Source: Symbiotaphrina buchneri
Lineage: Eukaryota > Ascomycota > Symbiotaphrinales > Symbiotaphrinaceae
Reading direction: 5' to 3'
Assembly (NCBI GenBank): GCA_001599915.1
Contig: BCIG01000028.1
Location: 372,001-436,000, forward strand
Length of the DNA: 64,000 nt
Positions 35,784 to 46,821 of the stretch are shown here, one piece after another (position 1 is the first letter of the stretch; each line of letters opens with the position of its first letter). The translations under genes were made by a program, and so were the position numbers. The notes beneath the pieces were generated by a model that was given only the letters and a program-made list of their open reading frames with translations, ran no database searches and was not told the origin of the DNA.

Positions 35784-37884
35784 ATGGCATCTCGCGCGGC
35801 CGGATCTCTCCAGGCGGCTTCTGCAGCTCATGCTGCGCTGGCGGAAATCAATGTCTATGCAGACAAGACGGCCGTCTTGACCCAAAATGCCTCTGCACCG
35901 GGAACGCCGCCCAACGGGGAGAAAACCGACCTTGAGAGCTCGGAAGATGGCTTGTTTCATCAGTATATTGAAAAGGGCGGCAAGCAAGTTCTGGTCACCT
36001 GGACCAAGGAAGAGGAACGCAAGGTTGTGCGCAAAGCCGACTTTTTGTTCCTCCCCCTTTTCACGGTATGTTCCCACCCACAACCGGAAGCCCTACGTTC
36101 AGTAACTGACGCCATTGTTAGTTGATGTTCACCTGGATGGCTATCGACCGTACGAACGTTTCTGGTGTCTTGACGTCGACGTTTTTGAAGGACACGCACA
36201 TGACAAGAGATCAAGCCAACACCGGCGTCTCGATCCTTTGGCTGGGATTGTATTGCTCGAGATCCCGTCCAACGTATGATCCTCCTCGACAGGTCGCTAC
36301 CCTAGCCTTGCTAATCGGTCAATCAGATTGTGCTTCATCGCATCGGGCCTCATTACTGGATCCCGGCGCAGGTCATCATCTGGGGCTTGATCGAAGTAAT
36401 GCAGATGTTCGTCAAGAGTTCGGGTGGCTGGTATGCAGCCCGTCTGTTCCTCGGGCTTGCTGAGAGCGGATTCATCCCCGGCGGTCTGTACACGCTGTCG
36501 CGGTGGTATACCCAAGATGAACTGGCAAAGCGCACCACGCTTTACTTCTTTGGACCGTCCATTTCGGCCGCGTTTGGATCATTGATCTCGGTAGGGTCGT
36601 TGCGCCTTGCTGGCCAGGGAGGCTTGAAGGGCTGGCAGTGGATCTTTTTGATCTGTGGCGTCTCGACGATAGGTGAGGACCGCAACTTTGGTGATCTTCG
36701 GTTTGAGGACAGAATATAGCTAACACTGTTGATCAGTTACCGGTGTCATCGCCTTCATCTTTGTTCCGAAATCCCCTCACCATACCGGGTATATCTGTGG
36801 AGGCCTGATCCGTGTCAAGCCCTGGCTCTCCGAACGGGAAGCCGATGTATTCGTCGCCCGGATCCTGCGGAAAGATCCCAAGAAGGGCCAAGCAGAAACT
36901 ATGAAGATCACATGGCCGGACATGTAACCGCCCCGTCTCCTACCAGCTTGCCCTAAATCCCCTTGCTAACACCATGTTCAGCAAAGCAGTGTTGTTCACC
37001 TGGACAACCTGGCCGTACCTGATCGTCTGCCTAACTGGGCTACAAGCCGTCGGTGGTCTGTCCACCTGGGGAGCCACCATCATCCAGTCTCTCGGCTTCA
37101 GCAGCATACGCGCCAACCTACTGAACGCACCGGGGTCCATCCTCTCAGCCTTCTTCGGCCTGGGGCTGTCGTGGGCTGTCGATAGGTATAAGCGATTCGG
37201 ATATGTGATCATCTTTGCCGGGGTCTGGACTCTTGCCGGGTTGATTGCCCTTTACGTGAGTCCTCTCTCCCCAGGTGCGAATATGTCTTTGCAGATACAT
37301 AATAATTCCCTTCTCAGAGTCTTCCCGTGGGCACTAAGAAGTCCTGGTCCTTCTATGCAGCTTACATTGTCACTCAATCAGCTCCGTAAGTCGAAAGTCT
37401 TAGATATGGGATGTTGGAACGAATTGACACTCCACTAGCGTCTGGCAATCCATTAACGTCACTTGGCTCTCTCTTAACTGCAAGACCCCGCAGCAGCGTG
37501 CAATCGCCTATGCAGTCTACAGTAAGCTACGCCCGGACCCCAGCAGGCACTCTATTACTGATCAATCCCCACAGTTGGTTGCTCGAACCTCGGTGGGACT
37601 TACGGAAACCAGGTATTCAGAGGCGTAAGCATATCCGCATTTATCAACTACTCAGGAACTCTATAACTGACCGTTTCTACCAGAGCGACGCGCCAAAATA
37701 CCATAATGCTTGGATCGCGTGCCTGAGCCTCGGTGCGATATGGTTGGCCACCCTGATCTTCCAGACGTCGGCATTCCAATGGTTGAACAGCCGCTTTGCG
37801 AAGAGGCAGCAGGCCCAGCCGGAGTCCGACAAGGAGATGCTGTATGTGGACTCGAAGAAACGCAGGTTCCGGTATTACTGGTAG
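35784..37884 (+). pseudogene. MFS anion:cation symporter (Dal5/allantoate-permease type) with one frameshift
   Basis: Plasma-membrane uptake transporter of organic anions. The N-terminus is acidic and cytosolic; TM1 starts LFTLMFTWMAIDRTNVSG after a first intron (36066-36121). Conserved segments follow: IGPHYWIPAQVIIWG, FLGLAESGFIPGG, YTLSRWYTQDELAKR, LSEREADVFVARI, and NAWIACLSLGAI in the last helix pair. Six or more further introns lie at about 36274, 36672, 36924, 37256, 37388, 37532 and 37625. Exon 2 (36122-36273) is 152 nt although both its borders are phase 0. One base is missing near 36243-36246: TGGCTGGGATTG should read W-L-G-I then VLLEIPSN. Downstream exons only read in frame if that base is restored. 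It may be paired with the neighbouring dioxygenase for uptake of an aromatic acid (inference). Confidence 0.75.
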
Positions 37885-38487
37885 AAGGGGTTTACGGTAT
37901 CATGTGGTGCATGTCGTGCGTAAACTACCTGGCAATAGAACTGTATAGACAGATGGAAGTATATGAATTTGTCTGTCTTACCATCTTCCAAGCGAAGGAT
38001 GGTTCACGACAGCTGAAAATTTGGATCCCAAAACTTTGACTCCTATGGACTCAGCTGTGAATAAGATCTCGATCGTCCCCCTTTGGGCGGTAGGACAACG
38101 ACATACATCAATGCTGAATCAGGTGAATAGAGAATTCTGATCTGAATCTATAATTCACATATTAAAGGCATCCTTTCAGGTCCAAAGAAAATAGAGTGAA
38201 GAAACAGGTTCCATACAGGGGGAGATCAACCCCCGTGTCCCTCTTTAAGAGACCCATATTTCTAACCGATCCCCACTAGAGCAAAAAGTGAAAAAGAAAA
38301 TAAATGTCGTCATCTGCAGGAGTACACAGGAAAGAAACATGGTCGTCAATTTCATAACGCCCCTTTCCATGCCCCTAGTCGGACGACACTCCCTAGCGTC
38401 AACACCGCGACACTGCACAATGTAGGAACCGCAGTCTCCCTACTTCTCCGACCATTACAATAAGCAGAGAGATTTCACCAGACCCAC
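37885..38487. other. Intergenic between convergent genes
   Basis: 3' flanks of the MFS gene and the wall-protein gene. No feature seen. Confidence 0.4.
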
Positions 38488-39963
38488 TCAGAGATGTAGA
38501 GCGGACGTCAAACCCCCGCCTGCCCCTCCCAGAGCAGACGTGACACCCGTTACGACGCTGCCTAAACCGTTTCCTGCGGTCCCTGTACCCGAGGTAGCCG
38601 TCGTGGATCCCGTGAACGCCGTTGTCGAGCCCGCGGACCGAGTCGATGTCGCCGTGCTAGTGACTCCACTGACAACAGTCGTGGTAGAACAGTACCGCGT
38701 CGCCGTGGACGTGGCGGTGGACGTGATTGTTGTTCTCGAGGAAGTCTGACCGGAGGTGGTTGTAGCGAAAGAGGTGAAAGGAGATGTCGTCGTGATGGAG
38801 GTTGGAATGGAAGTTGGAAGGGATGTCGTCACAGCTGAAGTTGAAGAAGATGTTGGCGCCACAGAAGTCGAAGGAAGGGTCGTTCCTATCGTGATTGAAG
38901 GAAGTGTCGTTGCAACAGAGATTGAGGTCACTGTCGTTCCAATGGATACCGAAGGCAGAGTCGTTCCGACGGAGGTCGAAGGGGTTGTCGTCGCGACGGA
39001 AGTTGAAGAAGACGACGTTGTAGCCTGCTGGCGTGCCGAACGGCTGGTGCTCGATGTCGCACTTGACGTCCCTAGGCCCGTCGTGCTCGTGGATTGCTGA
39101 CTTCCCGTCGAACTGGAGCGCGTACTGGTGCTGGTGCTAGTACTCCTGAAGGTGCTCGTCGTGATCAGTATGCCACTTGTGGTCGAAGTCGTTGGCGCTG
39201 TCGTCGTTGTTCCAGCGCCGGCAGTCAGCCCGGCCGAGAGCGCGAGAGAGATACAAACTAGGTCTAAGGGAGCACATGCTGCCAGCGAGAGACAGACGAG
39301 ATCGTTTGGAGCGCAGGTGCTGCTTCCTCCGGTACTTGTCGTGACTGAAGGCGCGGTGGTGATGGTTACGGATGGCGAGATGTTGGTCGTTGATACGTAG
39401 ATGATAGATGAGACTGTGGAAGACGAGACTGTGAAGAGGGAGCCTGGTGGGGACCCTCCAGTGGGAGACACTCCTGTTGCAGAAGAGCTTGTTGAGGGCG
39501 AGCCTGTGGAAGATGAGCCAGTAGATGACAGCGCCGTTGCAGTCAGACTCGTCGGCACTGCCGTACTTGTGGCCGTCAAACCAGTCGAAGTAACCGTAAC
39601 AGCCTGAACCGTAGACGTGCTAGACGTCGTCGCCGACCCAGGACCCGGGAGACCCGTAAGGGGCAGGGTCGGGAGTGTGATAGTCAGAGAAACGCCCGCC
39701 GAGACCGAGACGCTGACAGTGATAGTCACCGTGACCGTGAGCGAGAGCGAGAGGCAGTCCACGATCGACACTACGGGGGAGACGACCGCCGAGTCAACAC
39801 CGGACAGGATCGAAGATACCGGTGAGACGACGGCCGAGCTGACATCTGAAAGAACGGGGGATATGATGGGTGAGTTGACGCCGGAGAGAATTGAGGTGAC
39901 GATTTGGGCGGCGGCGAGGTGGAGGATTAGGAGGTGTAGCAGCAAGATCTGCCAGGGCTTCAT
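38488..39963 (-). CDS. Ser/Thr-rich secreted cell-wall protein
   Basis: Single-exon 491-aa protein with signal peptide MKPWQILLLHLLILHLAAAQ. The rest is Ser/Thr/Val-rich low complexity, expected to be heavily O-mannosylated and wall-associated. Early residues repeat SPVLS / SAVVSP / SILSG modules. A central four-Cys patch is duplicated: CAPNDLVC and CAPLDLVC. A long STT-rich run with TTLPS and TS units follows. The C-terminus is Gly-rich (GGAGGGLTSALHL) and too weakly hydrophobic to call a GPI signal with confidence. Composition drives long antisense ORFs, which I discard. Function beyond wall structure is unknown. Confidence 0.75.
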   Translation of the reverse strand: MKPWQILLLHLLILHLAAAQIVTSILSGVNSPIISPVLSDVSSAVVSPVSSILSGVDSAVVSPVVSIVDCLSLSLTVTVTITVSVSVSAGVSLTITLPTLPLTGLPGPGSATTSSTSTVQAVTVTSTGLTATSTAVPTSLTATALSSTGSSSTGSPSTSSSATGVSPTGGSPPGSLFTVSSSTVSSIIYVSTTNISPSVTITTAPSVTTSTGGSSTCAPNDLVCLSLAACAPLDLVCISLALSAGLTAGAGTTTTAPTTSTTSGILITTSTFRSTSTSTSTRSSSTGSQQSTSTTGLGTSSATSSTSRSARQQATTSSSSTSVATTTPSTSVGTTLPSVSIGTTVTSISVATTLPSITIGTTLPSTSVAPTSSSTSAVTTSLPTSIPTSITTTSPFTSFATTTSGQTSSRTTITSTATSTATRYCSTTTVVSGVTSTATSTRSAGSTTAFTGSTTATSGTGTAGNGLGSVVTGVTSALGGAGGGLTSALHL

Positions 39964-40703
39964 GGTGAAGTCGATGGGAGCTTGCTGGCTCTGGTGGGTG
40001 TTGTGTGTTGTGGTGTGCCTTTAGAGGTCTAAACAAACATGATGGTTGCCGTCATATATCATGCCCTCCATCTGCCCTTCCATGTTTACATTCTGGCTTG
40101 AAGGGTGGTACAGTTGGAATGGCATAGAATTAGCGAAGAAGCACATTATTAGTAGGACGAGAAAGACAACAGTTCTAGGTTCGTGGACTATTTACGGAGC
40201 TGGCCACGTTGATATATCCTAATGGACCTGGACCGATTGGTTGATGCGTATCGAAGGGATCGGAACACGGGATACCGAGATTATAGCTGAAGACCTCCTA
40301 CCTTCAGAAACCAAAACACCGTCTGGATGCCAATCAGACAGAGTACAGCCCTGTTACACCAGATGCCGACTACTAGACGAATCCAGTCCGTGTGTAACCA
40401 CGTTGTGGTTGTATGCAAAGCATCCTTTGTCATTCGATTCCTAGTTCTCTATACTAAGCAAGGGGTTATGGTCGTCCTAGGAAACAAATCGGATGAGCGC
40501 TCGAATCGAGGCGTTTTCGAAGCTTAATCCTTTCTCTCTGTAGACATCTGGACCTCACTGTATCCAAGTTCAAGGAAATAAGCAATGAGTGGACAAGACA
40601 TATATGGAGCCAGTTCCCCTTTTTCCAGCTAGGCTGAGCTTCGCTCCATTACACAGCAACTCTTAGTACGTAACAACCGCGTACCAACCCTCCCTCCCTT
40701 CCC
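39964..40703. other. Intergenic, promoter side of the wall-protein gene
   Basis: About 0.74 kb without gene. It separates the wall-protein start from the glycosidase 3' end. Confidence 0.4.
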
Positions 40704-43406
40704 CTATCCCACAACAAGAGCATCCACCCAGGGCTCTCCCGCTCTCTGGAACACAGTAACCACATTTCCACCCGGCAAAAACTCCACCTCCACCGTCTTA
40801 TTCTGGCTCCCAGCAAACGTGACATTCCTCCCCTCCAAAAAGTTCATCCGCACCTCCACCGTCCCATTCCCTCCCCCCATAGCCGTCACATTACGCACCC
40901 CCGGCGCCGCAGCTCTTACATCCGCCAACTCAACTCATCCGCCCGGTCCCAACGACACCGCGCCGGAGGAGGTGATGGAGCCATTCATCCCGCTCGCCCG
41001 GCCCTCGAAAGAGCCAATGAACGTCCCAATCACGCCGTCCGCGAACTCGTACCGCGGCCCGAGTTGTGCAGGGACCCAGATCTGCAGCTCGGAAAGCGCG
41101 ACGGCGCGGTAGATCTTGTTTGTGAGCTGGACCGCAAGCGCGTCTGTGGACACTACAACGCCGGTGCCAGTAGCGTTCGTCGTGGCGTTACTCGGATCGG
41201 CGCTGGGGGTGTCGAAGAGGACGGTGTTGACGCTATTCGGGACACACGTCGACCAGGGATTCCTCTCCGCTAGGACGTTGCCGGTGCGGCGGTCTGTGAT
41301 GCGGATAGCGTCCGGGCAGGCAATGACGCCGCCGCGGGCCGTGTCGTCGTAGACAGCGAGGGAGAGGCTGGAGAATGTTCTAGAGCGCGGAAGGGTGATG
41401 TTGAGGGTGTTGAAGGGCGTGGTGGACTGGTTGTTGGTCCAGCGGTTGTCGGGCGTGGTGTCGTACCAGAGGAGCCCGTCGTTGAGTTTCCACGCTTCGT
41501 AGGGCGAGATGTCCCCGTTCGTGCTGAGGATGTAGTCGGCGCTGATGGAGGGTAGGCCGTAGGGCGAGTTTGGGTTTGCGAGGATGTTGGCGTAGCGAGG
41601 GGAGGAGGAGAGCGTTGTGGAGGGGTTGGAAGTGTTGGAGAAGGGGAGAGTGATGTTGATGGGTGAGAGGCTGGGTTGAGAGTAGATTAGGCTGCCGTTG
41701 GAATATACGGATAGCCCGGAGTGGCTGCTGTTGTACCGAGTCCCGTTTCTGTCCCACACGATGGACAACAGCGAGCCTAGTCATAGGTTAGACATAGAAC
41801 TAGGTGTTAGTTATCGGAGTTACATACCGTGATAGGGGAGATTCTCGACAGCAAAGTACGTCCAATTCGCAGGAACCAAGGGCTGCAACTGCAACCTATT
41901 ATCCGGCGTAGGAACAATCCCCAGCAGGTTCGTAAACACATTATCCAGGTACGTCGAGTGCAGATAATGCTCGCTATGATTCGTCGAATCGCCAGACCAC
42001 ATATCAATCGTCGGGTAATGCGCTTCCGCCGTATACGGCACGCCATCTTTATAATTCGTCCTCACATACGTCATGAACGCTTGATAGAAGAATTCCGGGG
42101 TGATGACGGAACTGCGTGACTCGCGGGCAATCCGCCCCAGCGTGCCTAGGTACACGGATGTGCTGAAGGGCCAGGACTGGCCCTGCCAGAGGCAGCAGTA
42201 GGTCGTGTTTTTCAGCGCCGTGTAGTACGGATTGGACTGCTCCAGGGTGGTCGGACCGTACTGGGTCAGGAAGGCTTCAGGCGTCAAGCCGGCTTCCAGT
42301 CCGCGAATATCCGCATCGCTGGTCCCGATGTCGAATCGGTACGGGAAATACCCTATCAGCTCTCGCCCCGTGATCGGCAGGTTCGTGCCTTGGACGACGT
42401 CGATCCAGAAGTCCAGGTCTGTGTCGTAGAGCATGTTCTGCATTTTGCTTAGCAGAGAGGAAGCAGTAGCGTTCCATTGCTCTGCGAGGGTGGTGTTCCC
42501 GGCCAACTGAGCCACGTTTGCAATGGCTTCTGCTCCAGCAACCATATACGCGTTGAAGTTCGGGCGATACGTCTCGGGGCCGAGGTCAATGATGGTGTAA
42601 TCATTATAAACACTATTCCACTGCTGTACCGGACCTCCATTAGGCCCACCGGTCATCCATCCCGGGAGCGAGTATTCCCTAAAAAGCCATCAGCATCACC
42701 TCACCACCCCTAGAACTCTGGAAGCAATTCAACACATACTGCGCGTCCAGAAGCGGAGTCCGATGATACAGCCCCGTGACATTATCAACAGTGCCATTCC
42801 AGAGGTTAAACGACGTAATCATGCCGCCCAGCTGCGCGGTCAAAAACTCCACGTCGCCCGTGACCTGTGCATGCTCGTAGATCGCGCGCTGGATGTAGTG
42901 CGTATACGTGATGCCGCTGATGGCCTCGACGCCTGCGCGCGTATACGCTTGGATCGTGTCTTTGACGTATTGCGGGTCCCGCAGCCATCGCGCCTCGACG
43001 ATCTGGTGCGCTGCTGAGTCCGGGATGGTTTGGAACTTGCTGGCTGCGATTCTCTCAGCAACCCGTTTCAGTTATCTGGGGAAAGAGGCGCGAAGCGTAC
43101 CCCAGGAAACGGGGTGGATGAATTCGGTGAAGATCCATCCATGCCCCTCGTGCACGTATTTCAGGTGTTAATCACCGACGTGCGGTAGTAGTAGACATCT
43201 TGAACGGACTGATCTGGGAAGTCGACGAATGGGATGTTGTCGAGATACCATTGCTGGTCATCGAAGCCTTGGATATATCTACTGTGGTTCAGGATGGACG
43301 TGGTTTTGAGATAGGCGTCGGGTAGGGGGTAAGGGCGTGGTGGGTCTTGTCCGAAAACAGACGCGAAAATGCCGAGGCAGGCAAGAAGGATGGTTGTGGG
43401 CTGCAT
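40704..43406 (-). pseudogene. Secreted six-hairpin glycosidase-like protein (disrupted at three places)
   Basis: Secreted (alpha/alpha)6-barrel glycosidase-like protein. The signal peptide is MQPTTILLACLGIFASVFGQ. Two canonical introns are present (42679-42739, 41777-41827). The catalytic barrel includes GPETYRPNFNAYMVAG, RELIGYFPYRFDIGT, TTYCCLWQGQSWPFST and EAHYPTIDMWSGD. The C-terminal part is a beta-sandwich. Substrate is unknown; related six-hairpin families (GH63/GH95/MGH1-like) act on alpha-linked sugars. Three lesions interrupt it: loss of one base near 43164 (VINT then stop, where VINHLKYVHEGHGW is expected), TAA at 43072-43074 (after RASFPR), and TGA at about 40932-40934 where LGPGGW is expected. 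Spliced length is 2591 nt, one short of 864 codons, which fits a single lost base. As it stands no full-length enzyme can be made. Confidence 0.75.
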
Positions 43407-43633
43407 ATTTACACCAATGGTTATCGGGCCGTCCGATCTCAGTCAAAATTAATATTCGAGTTCACTATTTGCTGACTGCCCTGATTATATATGCCCAACG
43501 TTCCTCCGCGACCCGGAGCTATCTCTCCATAACAGGCAGTAATCGTCCTGGCGGGGTGATGGATTGCGGGGAAGTGACATCAATCGACACTAGAGATGTC
43601 TTGATATGCCCGATCCCTGCAACAAATAACTGA

Positions 43634-44539
43634 CTATTTGCTAACAATATCTCGGGCTCCACAATGCATAGAACGGCGCTTTCTCCTCAAGAACTTGTCC
43701 AGAAACCCATGCAGGTATGCAAACTCTGCAAAGCACCTAGTGAAACGTAGCCCCGCCCCCACAATCAAAAATCTGGCCCGAAATCCACTGCGCCTCCGGG
43801 CTCGCAATAAACGCAACGTATGCGCCACATCCTCCGGTCTTCCATGCCTCTTAACACACTGCTTCTCCAGCACCTTATCAAACAGGGGATGACTCCCATC
43901 CTCATTCGCATGCAACTCCCACACCGCCTCCGTTCTAATCAATCCGGGCATGACCACATTCGCCGTAACCCCCGGGCCCGCCTCAACCGCCACGGTGCGC
44001 GTGAAGCCCACAATGGCCGCCTTGCTGGCGACATACGCGGCCAGCCCGGGTTCAGGCGTCTGCAGCGTGCCTGAGGCCGTGTTGATCAGCCGCCCGTACC
44101 CCGCGGCGCGCATGTGCGGCAGCACGGCGCGCGTGAGCAGGAAGCAGGCCTCGACGTTGACGCGGAAGACGTCGCGGAAAGCCTGTGTTGGGTGCGCCTC
44201 AATTTCATGAAAGGGGTAGAGTGCGGCGAGCTGGATGAGGACGTCGATCTTGCCGAAGGTTTGGATTAGTTCGGCGACGAGGGCGGTGACGGCGGATTCG
44301 TTGGAGATGTCGCACGCTCGCGCGAAGGCTTTGCACCCGCTGGATTGGATGGCGGATTGAAGGTGGGCGAGTTTGGAGGCTTGGATGTCGATTAGGATCA
44401 CGGTGCCGCCTTGTGCGGCGAAGAGTTTGGAGGTTGCTGAGCCGATCCCCTGCGCGGCGCCGGTGATGGCGATGATTTGGTCAAGGAATTTGTCCGCGTA
44501 GATCTTGATGGGCGGGATGTGCGCGCCTTCTTCCTCCAT
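43634..44539 (-). CDS. Short-chain dehydrogenase/reductase with shifted C-terminus
   Basis: NAD(P)-dependent classical SDR. Cofactor motif TGAAQGIG lies near residues 26-33, the NNAG-equivalent region is QLAALYPF, the catalytic Ser is in INTASGTL and YxxxK is YVASK. Start MEEEGAHIPPIKIYADKFLD is at 44539. The core is intact through RPEDVAHT. After that the reading frame gives RLLRARRRSGF and runs on to 43634. The other frame gives VAFIASPEAQWISGQIF then DCGGGATFH and a stop at 43737-43739, exactly the SDR ending. One base is missing near 43815 (ACGTTGCG); restored length is 804 nt (267 aa). The altered tail loses the conserved substrate/oligomer segment, so activity is doubtful. First gene of the putative catabolic cluster. 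Confidence 0.8.
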   Translation of the reverse strand: MEEEGAHIPPIKIYADKFLDQIIAITGAAQGIGSATSKLFAAQGGTVILIDIQASKLAHLQSAIQSSGCKAFARACDISNESAVTALVAELIQTFGKIDVLIQLAALYPFHEIEAHPTQAFRDVFRVNVEACFLLTRAVLPHMRAAGYGRLINTASGTLQTPEPGLAAYVASKAAIVGFTRTVAVEAGPGVTANVVMPGLIRTEAVWELHANEDGSHPLFDKVLEKQCVKRHGRPEDVAHTLRLLRARRRSGFRARFLIVGAGLRFTRCFAEFAYLHGFLDKFLRRKRRSMHCGARDIVSK

Positions 44540-45164
44540 GTCTGCGTGGGTCTGTAAAGGCGGGCCTTTGCACGGCTCCTGAGGGGCATGATGGGATACC
44601 CTAAAGCCATAGTTGTGACTGACCCCTGACCCTGGCTTTGGGCAGGCGGCGTGGTCCGGGTGACACTACCGGTGGGGTTGCGCTTGTACCCCACAATCGC
44701 CGGCTCAGTCCGCCGCGACCTTTTTGTGTCTGTCAGTGTAAGCAAGCCTTGTTTAAGGGCAAGTCGAGACAAGGTCGTGATTAATCACCTGTCCACAAAG
44801 ACTGAGACTTATCCATCGCTACTCTGTGCATTTCACCAGTCAGAACACACCACCACGGCAGGTTTCACGTCGTTCAGGCAGAGGTAGGCAACTTATCGAG
44901 GTAAGGCACAGGAAGAGGAGAACGACGGCTGTGAACGATGGTTCGATTGACGTGGGTGACTGTCCAGAACAACAAATGAACGAATGACGGAATGTATCCC
45001 GTGCTAATTTTCTTTTGAGTCCGCCAGGGCGTGTCATGTCTATGCCACCCAGCCCATTCCCTTGAGCAAACGCTCAATCCCACATAGGACGAAACTCCAC
45101 CTAGAAAGAGAGATCCCGCAAGCCGCAATCAAAAACACACCCCCAATCAGCACGCCAGTAAACC

Positions 45165-46327
45165 CTAAGGTTCCACATCCTTAACCTTCCCCCTATGTTC
45201 CTTACTCGCTTCACTAAAAGAACGCCCCTTTTTCAAATCCGCCGCGACCTTCTCATCGGCGGCAACCTGCTGTTTCGCCAGCTCGACGACCTTCTCGGCC
45301 TGCGCGTACGGGATGCACACCACGCCGTTGAGGTCGGCGATGATGTAGTCCCCCGGGTGGATTACGGCGTCTTGTTCGTCGGTTTGGAGATGCACGGGGA
45401 CGTCGACCTGCGGGGGGCGATGTGAGATGGCTGTTGGTGGTGGTGGGATGGGGGAAGGATGGGAAGGGGGCAGAGGAGGGGAGGGGGGATGGGGGAGAGG
45501 AGGAGAAGGGGGATGGCGAAGGGGGGGCAAGTACCTCGCTGACTTTAACCATCTCATGCGGCGCCGTGGTGCCTACATCGCGGCCCCAGACCTATCCATG
45601 CATCCAAAAGTCAGTGTCCGCTTCGCTAGACCACGCATACCACGCATCAAATTCAGTGGGGACACTGACCGGGTACCCCAGATCGCGATGCTCCTGCAGA
45701 TCGCGGATGCGGCCGTCGACGACGGTGCCCACCGCGCCCGAATACTGCGCGCGCGTGCTCATCAGCCCGCCGTAGACGGCGTTGACAATGCGCGGGGGCG
45801 CCGAGATGAAGATTACGGATCCGGAGGGAATGGTGTCGATCTAGACGCCCAGACGCAGGGATTAGACCACAGTCCACAGCCCATTTAACGTATCCGCAAA
45901 CGACAGCACTGGCAGAAGAGCTTGGTTTTCTCAACTCCCAGCGCTAGTGCTGTTGTATATCTTGCTGAGCGGGTGTAGTGCAAAGCGACACAAACTCACA
46001 TAATGCCCCTCAACCCTCGGCTGCGTATGGACGGTGTTGCGGACGTATCGCACCGTATACGCGGGCCCGACGATCTTCGTCGTCCCGGATTGGCGCTGCG
46101 GCGAGTACATGCTCAGCCCGGACAGAAACCCGCCGTGCGGGACGTGCAGTTTCAACAAAGCGTCGGCGATGTCGCACCTATGCAAAAGGGCTGATGTCAG
46201 TGGCGTGTTGTGCGTGGTGCTGGTGGGAAATGCGGGGAGAGGCTTGGCGGGCCCAGGGAAGGACGTACGTGGTGAATTCGGCCAGGGCGGCGATGACCTC
46301 GTCGTGGTTGGAGCGTTTGGGAGGCAT
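45165..46327 (-). CDS. RraA-family aldolase/decarboxylase (HMG/CHA aldolase type)
   Basis: RraA-like fold. Relatives cleave 4-hydroxy-4-methyl- or 4-carboxy-4-hydroxy-2-oxoadipate to pyruvate, or decarboxylate oxaloacetate, with a divalent metal (family knowledge). Exons 46327-46269, 46177-46000, 45840-45670, 45591-45535 and 45407-45165 give 235 aa from MPPKRSNHDEV. TTCDIADALLKL, YTVRY and AVYGGLMSTRAQYSGAVGTV then VDGRIRDLQE carry the active-site G-G-L-M...R-D pattern. HPGDYIIADLNGVVCIP is the conserved end. An in-frame ATG at 46477 (or 46528) would add an Arg-rich, acid-free leader ending HRFSS just before MPPK, which looks like a mitochondrial presequence. Divergent from the D-2-hydroxyacid dehydrogenase, 494 bp apart. 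Intron 4 (45408-45534) is a long pyrimidine tract. Confidence 0.88.
45424..45532. repeat. Purine-rich low-complexity tract inside RraA intron 4
   Basis: G/A-rich (GGGGAGG, GGAGGAG, GGGGGATGG) on the + strand, hence pyrimidine-rich in the transcript. It accounts for most of the 127-nt intron. Confidence 0.8.
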
Positions 46328-46821
46328 GCTGCTGAATCTGTGGATGTGTGGTGAGAGATGGGTTGTGCGAGAGAGTGGAGAGTGGTGGTGCAAGAGGAGG
46401 TTGCAGAGCAGCTTGGAATACGCTCGCTGCCGGAGCTGTAACGTGATATGCATGTGGTGTGTGTGGAGGAAGGAAGGAAGGCGCGGGAATAATGACGGAG
46501 GCGTGCGGGAGACCGGGTAAGCAAGCAAGCACGACAGAACTACATGTAGCTAGCCGGGCTAGCCGATGACGCCGCCCCCAGTCGGTTATGCACGTGCCAA
46601 CAAGGTGCGCAAACCACAGGAAGTACGGAGGATGGGATGAAGTAACGGTCGATGTCTTCCCCGGCGAGTTTCCGTGGGATCCTTCCAGGCCCAATCAACA
46701 GCGACACATGGCGTGAAAATGCATCATCCGTGGCCCACTCCACAAAAGAGGAAGAGACCAATCATGAATACCTGATCCAGCGTCAAAATACTCACCACCA
46801 GCACCAGCACCCCGCACAACC
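46328..46821. promoter_or_regulatory. Divergent promoter between RraA and D-2-hydroxyacid dehydrogenase genes
   Basis: 494 bp shared upstream region. It contains a perfect inverted repeat CTAGCC-G-GGCTAG (46550-46562), a candidate site for a dimeric regulator, possibly the Zn2Cys6 protein at the end of the cluster. Part of this region would be translated if the longer RraA start is used. Confidence 0.4.

Noticed and set aside
38540-40024. String of Val-rich + strand ORFs
   Set aside because: Mirror image of the Ser/Thr-rich wall-protein gene; an artefact of its composition.
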